From assembly GCF_017877355.1 (NCBI RefSeq), contig NZ_JAGIPR010000005.1:248001-312000 (forward strand): a DNA stretch of 64,000 bases. The letters run 5' to 3'. Made by a program: the position numbers and the translations under genes. Shown piece by piece: positions 17,069 to 24,591 of the stretch (the stretch's first letter is position 1; each line of letters opens with the position of its first letter). This DNA comes from Chryseobacterium jejuense. GTDB taxonomy: Bacteria > Bacteroidota > Bacteroidia > Flavobacteriales > Weeksellaceae. A model generated the notes under the pieces. The model saw nothing but the letters and a program-made list of their open reading frames with translations, was not told where the DNA came from and made no database searches.

Positions 17069-18139
17069 TTATTTTAAAGTATTTACGTTATTTAAATCTT
17101 CAAATGCTTGTACCAATCTTGTAGAGAAAGTATCCTCACCTTTTCTTACCCAAACTCTTGGGTCATAGAATTTTTTGTTAGGTTTTTCTTCTCCTTCAGG
17201 GTTTCCGATTTGAGTTCTTAAATAATCAACATTGTTAACCATATAATCTCTAATGCCTTCTGTATATGCAAACTGAAGGTCAGTATCAATATTCATTTTG
17301 ATTACTCCATAGTCAATTGCCTCTCTGATTTCTTCCAAAGTAGATCCTGAACCTCCGTGGAATACAAAGTTAATTGGCTTATCAGCAGTTCCGAATTTTT
17401 CCTGAACATATTTCTGAGAGTTATCAAGAATTTTTGGAGTAAGAACCACGTTTCCTGGCTTGTAAACTCCATGTACGTTACCGAATGCTGCAGCAATAGT
17501 AAAGTTATCAGAAATAGCTTTTAATTTTTCATAAGTAAAAGCTACATCTTCAGGTTGAGTATATAATTTAGAGTTATCAACGTCTGAGTTGTCAACACCA
17601 TCTTCTTCACCACCAGTTACTCCGATTTCTACTTCAAGAGTCATCTGAAGTTTCGCCATTCTTTCAAAATATTGAGCTGAAATCTCAAGATTTTCTTCTA
17701 AAGATTCTTCAGAAAGGTCTAGCATGTGAGATGAGTAAAGAGATTTTCCTGTCTGCTTGAAGAATTCTTCGTTAGCATCCATCAATCCATCAATCCAAGG
17801 TAATAATTTCTTTGCACAGTGGTCTGTGTGAAGAATTACTGTTGCTCCGTAAGCTTCTGCAAGAGTGTGAATGTGTTTTGCTCCAGCAATAGCTCCTAAG
17901 ATGGCAGACTTTTGTCCGTCATTGCTTAATCCTTTCCCTGCATTGAAAGCAGCTCCTCCATTTGAAAACTGGATGATTACAGGAGAGTTTAATTTCGCTG
18001 CAGTTTCCATCGTAGCGTTTACGTTGCTGGATCCAATTACGTTTACTGCAGGTAATGCAAATTTGTTTTCTTTAGCATACTGAAAAATATCAGTAACTAA
18101 CTGACCTGTGGCAACTCCTGCCGGAAAAATTCTGCTCAT
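17069..18139 (-). CDS. fbaA: class II fructose-bisphosphate aldolase
   Basis: A 356-residue zinc-dependent aldolase of glycolysis and gluconeogenesis that cleaves fructose 1,6-bisphosphate to DHAP and glyceraldehyde 3-phosphate. LHTDHCAKK at about 103-111 holds catalytic Asp106 and zinc ligand His107; later motifs are FGNVHGVYKPGN (second zinc His), FVFHGGSGSTLEEI and IKMNIDTDLQ. The length, close to the E. coli FbaA (class IIA), is normal. It is a monocistronic unit or the head of a unit with accD; an inverted repeat follows its stop. Confidence 0.95.
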   Translation of the reverse strand: MSRIFPAGVATGQLVTDIFQYAKENKFALPAVNVIGSSNVNATMETAAKLNSPVIIQFSNGGAAFNAGKGLSNDGQKSAILGAIAGAKHIHTLAEAYGATVILHTDHCAKKLLPWIDGLMDANEEFFKQTGKSLYSSHMLDLSEESLEENLEISAQYFERMAKLQMTLEVEIGVTGGEEDGVDNSDVDNSKLYTQPEDVAFTYEKLKAISDNFTIAAAFGNVHGVYKPGNVVLTPKILDNSQKYVQEKFGTADKPINFVFHGGSGSTLEEIREAIDYGVIKMNIDTDLQFAYTEGIRDYMVNNVDYLRTQIGNPEGEEKPNKKFYDPRVWVRKGEDTFSTRLVQAFEDLNNVNTLK

Positions 18140-18208
18140 GTTTTACTTTTTATTATAAATTTATTAGGTGTTTAATTTCGGGTAAAGGTAATCATTTTTA
18201 AGCAATCA

Positions 18209-19075
18209 CTAATTTCTTTTGTCGCGTCCCCAAAGTAGCTTCTGACGGATGGTTTCGTAAAAGCTCAAATTGTTGGGCTGTACCAGCAGAAGCTGAAAAT
18301 CTGCTTTCCTGATGATGATTTCCTTATCGGTTTCAATATGAATCAGTCTGGAGTCTAAAGACAATGAGTATTGTGGTACTCTGCTTTCTACTCTGAACTT
18401 GATTTCCACTTTATCATTTACTACTAAAGGCCTTACATTCAGATTGTGAGGAGCAATGGGAGTGATGACAAAGTTTTCGTTATTCGGGGAAATGATAGGT
18501 CCACCACAGCTTAAAGAGTAGGCTGTAGATCCGGTAGGAGTGGAGATAATTACCCCATCACCCCAGAATACATTTAAAAATTCGTTATTAATATAAGAAT
18601 CTACTGTAATCATGGATGTGGTCTCCTTTCTGGAAACGGTTACATCATTCAATGCATATGGGAAGAATCCTTCCAGATTGGGAGAAACTACTTCAATCAC
18701 CGAACGACGGCTTGTTTTTACATCTCCTTTTAAAATAGAATCGAGTTCTTTAAAAGCTTCTTCTTTGGTGAAAAAGGCAAGAAATCCTAATCTTCCGGTA
18801 TTTACACCTACTACTGGGATTTCAAGATCTTCAATGAAAGTCAGTGAATTTACAATAGTTCCGTCTCCACCGAAAGTGAAGAAAAGATCTACTTCCTTAT
18901 CTAAAAGGTCCTGTTTATTGTTGAAAGTTTCGAAAATTTTCGAAAACTGAAGTGCTTCAGCCATTTCATCGTACAGAACAGATTTTACACCTCTGGTTTC
19001 AAGTTCAGAAATAAACTTGCTTAAATATAAAAAAGTATCAAGATCTTTTTTCTGAGAATATATGGCTACCTTCAT
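18209..19075 (-). CDS. nadK: NAD kinase
   Basis: A 288-residue cytoplasmic kinase making NADP from NAD and ATP. The family motifs are present: GGDGTIVNS at 69-77, the GRLGFLAFF segment near 94-102, and DGVIISTPTGSTAYSLSCGGPII near 173-195. No regulatory extension is seen. The start lies 1 bp after the stop of the upstream CBS-domain gene, so these two genes form a tight operon; the CBS protein could in principle sense adenine nucleotides, but that is only inference. Confidence 0.95.
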   Translation of the reverse strand: MKVAIYSQKKDLDTFLYLSKFISELETRGVKSVLYDEMAEALQFSKIFETFNNKQDLLDKEVDLFFTFGGDGTIVNSLTFIEDLEIPVVGVNTGRLGFLAFFTKEEAFKELDSILKGDVKTSRRSVIEVVSPNLEGFFPYALNDVTVSRKETTSMITVDSYINNEFLNVFWGDGVIISTPTGSTAYSLSCGGPIISPNNENFVITPIAPHNLNVRPLVVNDKVEIKFRVESRVPQYSLSLDSRLIHIETDKEIIIRKADFQLLLVQPNNLSFYETIRQKLLWGRDKRN

Positions 19076-19076
19076 G

Positions 19077-19730
19077 TTATATTTCTATAAATTTTTGAAA
19101 AAAACCGAATCGGTCTTTAAACAGATCGGATTTCTCATCAGAATAGTATTTTTCAACGATTCTGTAGTCGTACCGGTCAAAAGTTGAGTCTATCGAGGCT
19201 AGGTTTTCATTGCTGATCTTGATGGTAATGTGAATTACTTCATCAGACATAAAGCTAATGAACCCACCATAAAATTTCGAATTATTGCTTTCTACAATAT
19301 TGGCAATTTCCGTCATTGAGTATTTTCTGGCAGGGATTTCTACCGTAAGAATAGCTCCTGATTCTGAAAATAATGGATAACGGGAAAGATCCTGAAAAAT
19401 ATCGTCACAGGTAATATAGCCTAAATACTTTTCATTCTTATTAATCACAGGGATTACATTAGAATTAAATGTATAAAACAGACGGATACTATCCATGATA
19501 TTATTATCATCCAGAATGGCAAATCGTTCGATCTGATGCTCAAGTTCCTTCAAAGTTCCGGCATCTTCTTCGTATAAAAAGTCCTTGGCTAGGGCTCCGT
19601 AAAAGTGATGCGATTTTTTGATGAAAACATGAGAATATCCGAAGTCCTCCAATATATTTCTTGCAGACTCTATAGAGTCCGACAAGCTAAAACATGGGAA
19701 ATCTTTTGAGATATAGTCCTTGATAAACAT
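19077..19730 (-). CDS. CBS domain protein
   Basis: A 217-residue protein with a pair of CBS modules in the first two thirds (about residues 5-60 and 67-125; the second has DSIRLFYTFNSNVIPVINKNEKYLGYITCDDIFQDL) and a C-terminal alpha/beta region resembling an ACT-like fold (IVESNNSKFYGGFI). CBS pairs usually bind AMP, ATP or SAM and regulate a partner. It is 1 bp upstream of nadK on the same strand, a constant-looking arrangement that suggests a link to nucleotide or NADP supply. No transmembrane segment. Confidence 0.85.
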   Translation of the reverse strand: MFIKDYISKDFPCFSLSDSIESARNILEDFGYSHVFIKKSHHFYGALAKDFLYEEDAGTLKELEHQIERFAILDDNNIMDSIRLFYTFNSNVIPVINKNEKYLGYITCDDIFQDLSRYPLFSESGAILTVEIPARKYSMTEIANIVESNNSKFYGGFISFMSDEVIHITIKISNENLASIDSTFDRYDYRIVEKYYSDEKSDLFKDRFGFFQKFIEI

Positions 19731-19815
19731 TGTGCTAATTTATAAAAAATTAAACGAAACTGTTTCTGAAAACACGACTTTTTTTAAGTTAAAACAAAAA
19801 AAGTGCCGTTAAAAT

Positions 19816-19845
19816 TTGTTTGTAAAGAAAAAAAAAGTACCTTTG
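19816..19845 (+). promoter_or_regulatory. consensus promoter without a downstream ORF
   Basis: TTG (19816-19818), 19-bp spacer, TACCTTTG (19838-19845). This is a full match to the Bacteroidetes primary promoter and one of only three complete matches I found in the window. It points toward the intergenic hairpin at 19882 rather than toward any plus-strand gene. Confidence 0.75.
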
Positions 19846-19849
19846 TCGC

Positions 19850-19924
19850 CTTTCATTTTTACTTTTTATTAGATTTATTTCAAACTGCACTGTCTACTAA
19901 TGACATATGCAGTTTTTTTATTTT
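19850..19924 (+). ncRNA. candidate small RNA of about 75 nt
   Basis: The transcript predicted from the promoter at 19816-19845 would start near 19850 and end at the terminator at 19882-19924. There is no start codon followed by a useful frame in it. The first 30 nt are unpaired and pyrimidine-rich; the rest forms a hairpin. Its last few nucleotides are antisense to the 3' end of the TrmH-type gene. The call depends on promoter and terminator alone; an alternative is that the hairpin serves only the opposite gene. Confidence 0.5.
19882..19924 (+). terminator. strong rho-independent terminator
   Basis: AAACTGCA (19882-19889) pairs with TGCAGTTT (19908-19915), and inside it TGTC pairs with GACA around a 7-nt loop. 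A tract of T's with one A follows on the plus strand. On the minus strand the following bases are not T-rich, so the orientation favours plus-strand transcription. Confidence 0.75.
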
Positions 19925-20448
19925 AGGGCTTTTGCAAACTCCCACATCACAATTCCGCCACATACACTTACATTAAGAGAATGCTTGGTTCCAAGCTGTG
20001 GAATTTCTAAGAATACGTCAATATTAGGCAGTACCTCATCACCGATTCCTTCTACTTCGTTTCCTAAAATTAAAGCATATTTTTTTGACTTATCAATAGT
20101 GAAATCTGTAATCATTTGACTGCCGGTAGTCTGTTCAATTCCTATGATTTCATATCCTTTGTTTTTCAGCTCTGAAATAGCATTGTTGGTATCTTCTTCA
20201 TGAGACCAGTCTACACTTTCCGTAGCACCTAATGCCGCTTTGTGGATTTCACGGTGAGGCGGTTGCGGGGTAATTCCGCAAAGGATTATTTTTTCAATTA
20301 AAAAGGCATCTGCTGTTCTGAAGGCTGCACCTACATTGTGCATACTTCTGATATTATCTAAAATGATGACCAAAGGAATTTTTTCAACGTTCTTAAATGT
20401 TTCTACATCTATTCTGTTTAGTTCCTCCAGTTTTAGTTTCTGTACCAA
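19918..20448 (-). CDS. TrmH/SpoU family RNA 2'-O-methyltransferase
   Basis: A 176-residue SPOUT methylase that uses S-adenosylmethionine to methylate a ribose 2'-OH in tRNA or rRNA. The three knot motifs are present: NIRSMHNVGAAFRTADAF (near residues 31-48), LILGNEVEGI (near 126-135) and IPQLGTKHSLNVSVCGGIV (near 148-166). It lacks the N-terminal RNA-binding extension of rRNA methylases, which fits a tRNA enzyme such as TrmH/TrmL, but target and position are not determined. It is 5 bp downstream of the MORN-like gene. Confidence 0.9.
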   Translation of the reverse strand: MVQKLKLEELNRIDVETFKNVEKIPLVIILDNIRSMHNVGAAFRTADAFLIEKIILCGITPQPPHREIHKAALGATESVDWSHEEDTNNAISELKNKGYEIIGIEQTTGSQMITDFTIDKSKKYALILGNEVEGIGDEVLPNIDVFLEIPQLGTKHSLNVSVCGGIVMWEFAKALK

Positions 20449-20453
20449 TTGTA

Positions 20454-21074
20454 TTATTTTGTTGAGATTAATTTTCCGTCTTTATAGACCTCTGTTTTTT
20501 CAATGCTTCCGTCTTCACGGTAATGAACTCTGTTACCATTCCACTTGTCATTGATGAATTCTGTTTCACGTTGTAACTTGCCGGATGGATAAAATGCTTT
20601 CCATTTTCCAGTGGCAAGCCCATTTTCATACTGTCCTGTCTGTTTTACAGATTTTCCATCCTCATGAAAAAGTTTGGTTTCTCCGTGCAGTTTTGCAAAT
20701 TTATAGTTGGAAACTTCTTCTGCAACTCCTTTTGGAGAATAAAAAGTGGCTGTAAAGCTATTGTCATAAACGTTTTTATCGCCGTTTCTATAGAGTTCTT
20801 TAGCGGTAAGAGCGCCGTTTTTATCATAGTAAATCCATTCTTTTACTTTGAAGTCTTTCTTGAATTCACCTTTTGCATTTACTTTTCCATTATCATGATA
20901 AAAAACAGCATCACCTTCTTTTTTTCCCTTCTTCCATTCAACCATATTTTTTACCTGTCCGTTGTCATAAAATTCTTTACAGCTTCCTTCCTGTAAACCG
21001 TCCTTATATCCACAAGGTTTCTGAGCCAGACCTATCATGGAAAAAGAAAAAAACAATAGAAAAATGTATTTCAT
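20454..21074 (-). CDS. secreted MORN-variant repeat protein
   Basis: A 206-residue protein with a signal peptide (residues 1-17, ending ...GLAQ) and about seven repeats of 22-23 residues with the pattern YxNGxxxxxGxWKxGKKEG (for example FYDNGQVKNMVEWKKGKKEG and YDKNGALTAKELYRNGD). These MORN-like repeats form an extended beta sheet in exported or periplasmic proteins; function is usually unknown, though some act as antitoxin-like partners. No toxin gene is adjacent. It is followed within 5 bp by the TrmH-type gene. Confidence 0.8.
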   Translation of the reverse strand: MKYIFLLFFSFSMIGLAQKPCGYKDGLQEGSCKEFYDNGQVKNMVEWKKGKKEGDAVFYHDNGKVNAKGEFKKDFKVKEWIYYDKNGALTAKELYRNGDKNVYDNSFTATFYSPKGVAEEVSNYKFAKLHGETKLFHEDGKSVKQTGQYENGLATGKWKAFYPSGKLQRETEFINDKWNGNRVHYREDGSIEKTEVYKDGKLISTK

Positions 21075-21129
21075 AGCTATTTTTATTTCAAAAATAGTAA
21101 AATACTTATATTTGATTCAAAAATATACT

Positions 21130-21729
21130 ATGAAAAAATTATTTACTTTATTCATACTGATGTTTGCTTTTCTGCATACACAGGCACAGAATACCTACTA
21201 TCCGCAAGCTTTCTTCGATAAAAAAATGGCTCGTGATATGCTTGCCTTCGGAAACTCAACCATTGAAGGGGTGGCATCTACCAAACAAAAAAATAATTGG
21301 GGGATTAAACCGCTGCTTGGACAGAAACATTACGCTCCGAAAGGAACGGTTATCATGCTTTTCCCGGTAACTCCTTATTTTGAAGAGTTTTATAGTATGA
21401 GGAAGAAATACGAAAATAAAAAAACAACGGTTTACATGTCTGAAGAAGCTTTTAAATATAGAGTAGAAGCGTTAACGGATGACCACGGAAGATTTAAATT
21501 TGAAAAACTGAAGCCCGGTAAATATTATCTTGAAACCATTGTAAACTTTACGGCAACAGGAAGTTACCAGCAACAGACCGGAACAACAGATACTTATAAT
21601 GGATTGGGAAATTATCTTTACTCATCACCCATTTATTCAACATTCTTTTATGGCTATGATGCTGCCAACAGGGAAAGTAAGTTTGTAGAGATCAAACAGG
21701 ATGGAGAATTAAAAGAAATCAACCTTTAA
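21130..21729 (+). CDS. secreted protein with a carboxypeptidase-regulatory-like domain
   Basis: A 199-residue exported protein: signal peptide to about residue 20 (ending TQAQ), then a beta-sandwich-like region with DDHGRFKFEKLKPGKYYLE, the signature of CarboxypepD_reg or transthyretin-like folds that decorate surface proteins. A Tyr-rich C-terminal part (YNGLGNYLYSSPIYSTFFYGYD) follows. I start at ATG 21130 because it begins the signal peptide; an upstream extension would run antisense through the neighbour's start. It is divergent from the MORN gene. Its stop codon lies in the loop of the terminator. Function unknown. Confidence 0.75.
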   Translation: MKKLFTLFILMFAFLHTQAQNTYYPQAFFDKKMARDMLAFGNSTIEGVASTKQKNNWGIKPLLGQKHYAPKGTVIMLFPVTPYFEEFYSMRKKYENKKTTVYMSEEAFKYRVEALTDDHGRFKFEKLKPGKYYLETIVNFTATGSYQQQTGTTDTYNGLGNYLYSSPIYSTFFYGYDAANRESKFVEIKQDGELKEINL

Positions 21730-21750
21730 AGGGTTGATTTTTTATTTTTT
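21717..21750 (+). terminator. terminator overlapping the end of the 21130 gene
   Basis: AATCAACC (21717-21724) pairs with GGTTGATT (21732-21739), loop of 7 nt containing the TAA stop, followed by TTTTATTTTTT. Confidence 0.8.
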
Positions 21751-22638
21751 GCTTATAATCTGATGAACATTCTTCTCAATATTCTGGGCTATGGTTTCCA
21801 TTGGAATATCATTCTCATCATTATTGAAAGGGTCTTCAATCTCTTCGGCAATCAGTTCTAGACTCATCAGTACATAATACACGAACACCGTAAGCGGGAT
21901 CATGAAAAGTCCGATCGTAATAACGTAAGCAATAGGAAGTGCAAGTACGTAGAGGATAATAAACTTTTTGATAAATGAAGAATAGGAATAAGGAATAGGG
22001 GTATTCTTGATCCTTTCACATCCGCCACAGACCTCCAAAAATCCTGAAAGCTGGGGTTCCAGATACAGCATTTCAATCTCTGAAATTTTACCTTCTTTTT
22101 TTAGCTGGTTTAGTTTATGACTCAAAAGAATAATAATCTCACTTGGTCCGTGATTTTTTAATGTTTTTTCGATTTCTGAATAATCTTCATCCAATGCCAA
22201 ACGGGTAGACTCTTTGGAAAGATGTTTGGCTAAAAAGTGTGGAAAATATTTTAAATATCTTGAAATCTGTTCAGCGTCCTGACGGTTATCTCCAAGGATG
22301 GTATTGATCTTTATCGCAAAGTTTCTGGTGTCATTCACCAGTTTTCCCCAGAGCTTTCTTCCTTCCCACCATCTGTCATACGCAGTATTGGTTCTGAAAA
22401 CCAATAGAAGGGAAAGCACAAACCCCAATAAGGAATGAATCATCCCTACATTGCTGATTCCTGATTTTGTAGTAAGATGAAAGTATTCCACTTCTAAATA
22501 TTGAATTCCCCAGGAGTATAATCCTACTATAATCATACTTGGGAAAAGAATTTTCAGGGTATCACTTTTGTGTAAACTGAAAAGGATCTTAAGGAAATGC
22601 TTCGTGTTGTAAACTCTCATAAATTCGCTTAATACCAC
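21742..22638 (-). CDS. bestrophin-family (UPF0187) membrane channel
   Basis: A 298-residue inner membrane protein of the bestrophin/RFP-TM family, which forms pentameric anion or cation channels. Signature FRTNTAYDRWWEGRKLWGKLVNDTRN is at about 80-105; hydrophobic segments lie near 25-45, 60-80, 215-240 and 240-260; the C-terminal part has ELIAEEIEDPFNNDENDIP, the acidic pattern seen in eukaryotic bestrophins too. Length is typical for bacterial members. Ion selectivity is not evident. It lies alone and converges with the secreted-protein gene. Confidence 0.9.
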   Translation of the reverse strand: MVLSEFMRVYNTKHFLKILFSLHKSDTLKILFPSMIIVGLYSWGIQYLEVEYFHLTTKSGISNVGMIHSLLGFVLSLLLVFRTNTAYDRWWEGRKLWGKLVNDTRNFAIKINTILGDNRQDAEQISRYLKYFPHFLAKHLSKESTRLALDEDYSEIEKTLKNHGPSEIIILLSHKLNQLKKEGKISEIEMLYLEPQLSGFLEVCGGCERIKNTPIPYSYSSFIKKFIILYVLALPIAYVITIGLFMIPLTVFVYYVLMSLELIAEEIEDPFNNDENDIPMETIAQNIEKNVHQIISKK

Positions 22639-22676
22639 AAATATAAATTTTTCATCTGAGCTCTGCTAATAAAGTA

Positions 22677-22816
22677 AGGAAGTCTGAAACTGTAAAAGGG
22701 AAGTTATTGATGTTGAAGAGGGAGTTTAAGTTTTCCATAACAACTTTTTATAGAATGACATATAGAGGTTTGCAGACGAATAATAATTTCTGGCATCCCT
22801 CTTCCAGCTTCCAGCC
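22677..22816. repeat. dispersed repeat family 1, copy A
   Basis: About 140 bp between divergent genes. The left end has GGGAAGTTATTGA (about 22699-22711), the right end TCCCTCTTCCAGCTTCCAG, roughly complementary to the left ends of other copies. The interior shares GTTTAAG, TTCCATAA and TTTTATAGAATGA with copy B. See the finding on this family. Confidence 0.7.
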
Positions 22817-22882
22817 TTTTCATCTTAATTTTCGCAGTTTTCAAAAAAACACTATTTTTATTTCGCATTAAATACAAAATAC

Positions 22883-23761
22883 ATGATCCTCGAAAAGGTA
22901 GATATAGTCAATGATATCAGTAAAGAAGATTTTCAGAAGAATTATTTCAAAAAACAGAAGCCTCTTTTAATCAAGAATTTTGCAAGCCGTTGGGATGCTT
23001 TTGACAAATGGAATCTTGCCTATATCCGTGAAAAGGCAGGCGATCAGGATGTTCCCTTGTATGATAATAAGCCTGCTGATGCCGTTAAAAGCTCCGATGC
23101 ACCGGTAGCCAATATGAAGATGAAGGATTATATTGATACCATAAAAAGTAAGGCTTCAGATCTTAGAATTTTCTTCTATATTATTACAGACAGGCTTCCT
23201 GAATTGCTTAAAAATTTCACTTATCCTGATTTGGGGATGAAGTTTTTTAAGAGACTTCCTACTTTGTTCTTTGGAGGGAGTGAAGCCCATGTGTTGATGC
23301 ATTATGATGTGGATTTGGGTGATTTTATGCACATCCATTTCGAGGGGAAAAAGAGAATTCTGTTATTCGATCAGAAGCAGTCTCCGTTTTTATACAAAGT
23401 TCCATTATCCGTTCATACCATCTATGAGGTAGATTATGAGAATCCTGATTATGAAAAGTTTCCGGCATTGAAGTATGCAAAAGGCTACGAAATCTTTATG
23501 GAACATGGAGATGCCCTTTTTATTCCAGGAGCATTCTGGCATTTCAACAGGTATCTTGAACCTGGTTTTTCATTGTCATTAAGAGCACTTCCCAATAAGC
23601 CGAATGTTTTTGCCAATATGCTGTATCATGTCTTTATCATGAGATATACAGATAAAATTATGCGTAAGCTGTTTAAAGCTAAATGGGTGAATTACAAGCA
23701 GAAATGGGCGTATAAGAAAAGCTCAGAGGCTTTGGAAAAGCATTTGGGAAAGGGGGATTAA
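22883..23761 (+). CDS. cupin-8 / JmjC-like Fe(II)-2-oxoglutarate dioxygenase family protein
   Basis: A 292-residue cytoplasmic protein of the cupin-8 (JmjC-like) family. An iron-binding triad is visible: His140 and Asp142 in MHYDVD, and His220 in IPGAFWHFNRY; candidate 2-oxoglutarate-binding residues lie in the KRILLFDQKQ segment. Relatives hydroxylate proteins (for example ribosomal protein Arg or His) or small molecules. N-terminal PLLIKNFASRWDAFDKW is also family-typical. It is a single gene flanked by two copies of the intergenic repeat. Substrate unknown. Confidence 0.85.
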   Translation: MILEKVDIVNDISKEDFQKNYFKKQKPLLIKNFASRWDAFDKWNLAYIREKAGDQDVPLYDNKPADAVKSSDAPVANMKMKDYIDTIKSKASDLRIFFYIITDRLPELLKNFTYPDLGMKFFKRLPTLFFGGSEAHVLMHYDVDLGDFMHIHFEGKKRILLFDQKQSPFLYKVPLSVHTIYEVDYENPDYEKFPALKYAKGYEIFMEHGDALFIPGAFWHFNRYLEPGFSLSLRALPNKPNVFANMLYHVFIMRYTDKIMRKLFKAKWVNYKQKWAYKKSSEALEKHLGKGD

Positions 23762-23769
23762 TTTAAGCA

Positions 23770-23939
23770 AGACGGAACATGGAGACAGGAAGATGGAAGT
23801 TATAGATGACGAAAAAGTCAGTTTAAGTCTTCCATAAAAAATATTTGGATTTTATCTTACCCAATATTTTATAGAATGAAGGATAGAAGTTTACACGCAA
23901 ATAGTAACTTCCAACTTCGTTCTTCTAGCTTCCAGCTTT
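23770..23939. repeat. dispersed repeat family 1, copy B
   Basis: About 170 bp between convergent genes. Left part: AGGAAGATGGAAGTTATAGA; right part: AATAGTAACTTCCAAC and TTCTAGCTTCCAGC. Interior shared with copy A: GTTTAAG, TTCCATAA, TTTTATAGAATGA. It touches the stop of the minus-strand acetyltransferase gene. Confidence 0.7.
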
Positions 23940-24469
23940 TATTTATTAATCAGTCCGAAGATTTTAGCATCTACAAACTTTCCTTTTTCAAAAAAATAAT
24001 CTCTAAGCGTTCCTTCTTCCTGAAAATTTACAGATGTCAGAAGTTTTTCGGAGGAAATATTGGCAGGATCAATAAAGGCATCCACACGATGTAATCTCAT
24101 AGTCTCAAAACCATATGTAAGAATAGGAAGAATGGCTTCTTTCATATAAGATTGTCCCCAGAAAATAGGATTAAGCTCATATCCGATTTCTGCTCTGAAA
24201 TGTTCTCTGTACCAGTTATGATAACCGCAGGTACCAATCACTTTACCATCAGATTTTAGCTGTAAAGCCCAGCGGAAGCCTTTTCCCTTCTCAAATTCAC
24301 TGTTGAAATGCTGAATAATTTTTTGTGCATCTTCAATAGATTGGAAGGCTTCAAGATCATAATACTCCATCACTTCTTCCAGAGAAAAATATTCAAACAG
24401 ATCTTGGGTATCATCAAGGGTAAGCTGGCGCAGAATAAGTCTTTCAGTTTCTAAAACAGGAAATTTCAT
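23939..24469 (-). CDS. GNAT family N-acetyltransferase (RimJ/RimL type)
   Basis: A 176-residue acetyltransferase starting MKFPVLETERLILRQLTL, with VIGTCGYHNWYREHFRAEIGYEL in the centre, the acetyl-CoA loop (ILPILTYGFETMRLHRVDAFIDPANISSEKLL) near 115-145 and a C-terminal FFEKGKFVDAKIFGL. Similar overall to protein-alanine N-acetyltransferases, but the target is unknown. ATG 24469 is chosen because it begins four residues before the conserved ETERL; a longer frame to 24496 is open. Not closely similar to the other GNATs in this window. Confidence 0.87.
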   Translation of the reverse strand: MKFPVLETERLILRQLTLDDTQDLFEYFSLEEVMEYYDLEAFQSIEDAQKIIQHFNSEFEKGKGFRWALQLKSDGKVIGTCGYHNWYREHFRAEIGYELNPIFWGQSYMKEAILPILTYGFETMRLHRVDAFIDPANISSEKLLTSVNFQEEGTLRDYFFEKGKFVDAKIFGLINK

Positions 24470-24567
24470 GGAGGTGATTTTATGGTGAAAATACAATTAA
24501 TTCCTGATAGGGAAAAGTTATTCGGGGATAACCATGAAACAATTCTGCAACCCTGGATTTATTTTTT

Positions 24568-24575
24568 TAAATTTG
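24568..24575 (+). promoter_or_regulatory. -7 promoter element TAAATTTG before mutS
   Basis: Full match to TAnnTTTG ending 16 bp upstream of the mutS start; no clear TTG at the expected distance. A leader of about 12 nt would result. Confidence 0.45.
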
Positions 24576-24591
24576 GGGCTCATTTTTTACT

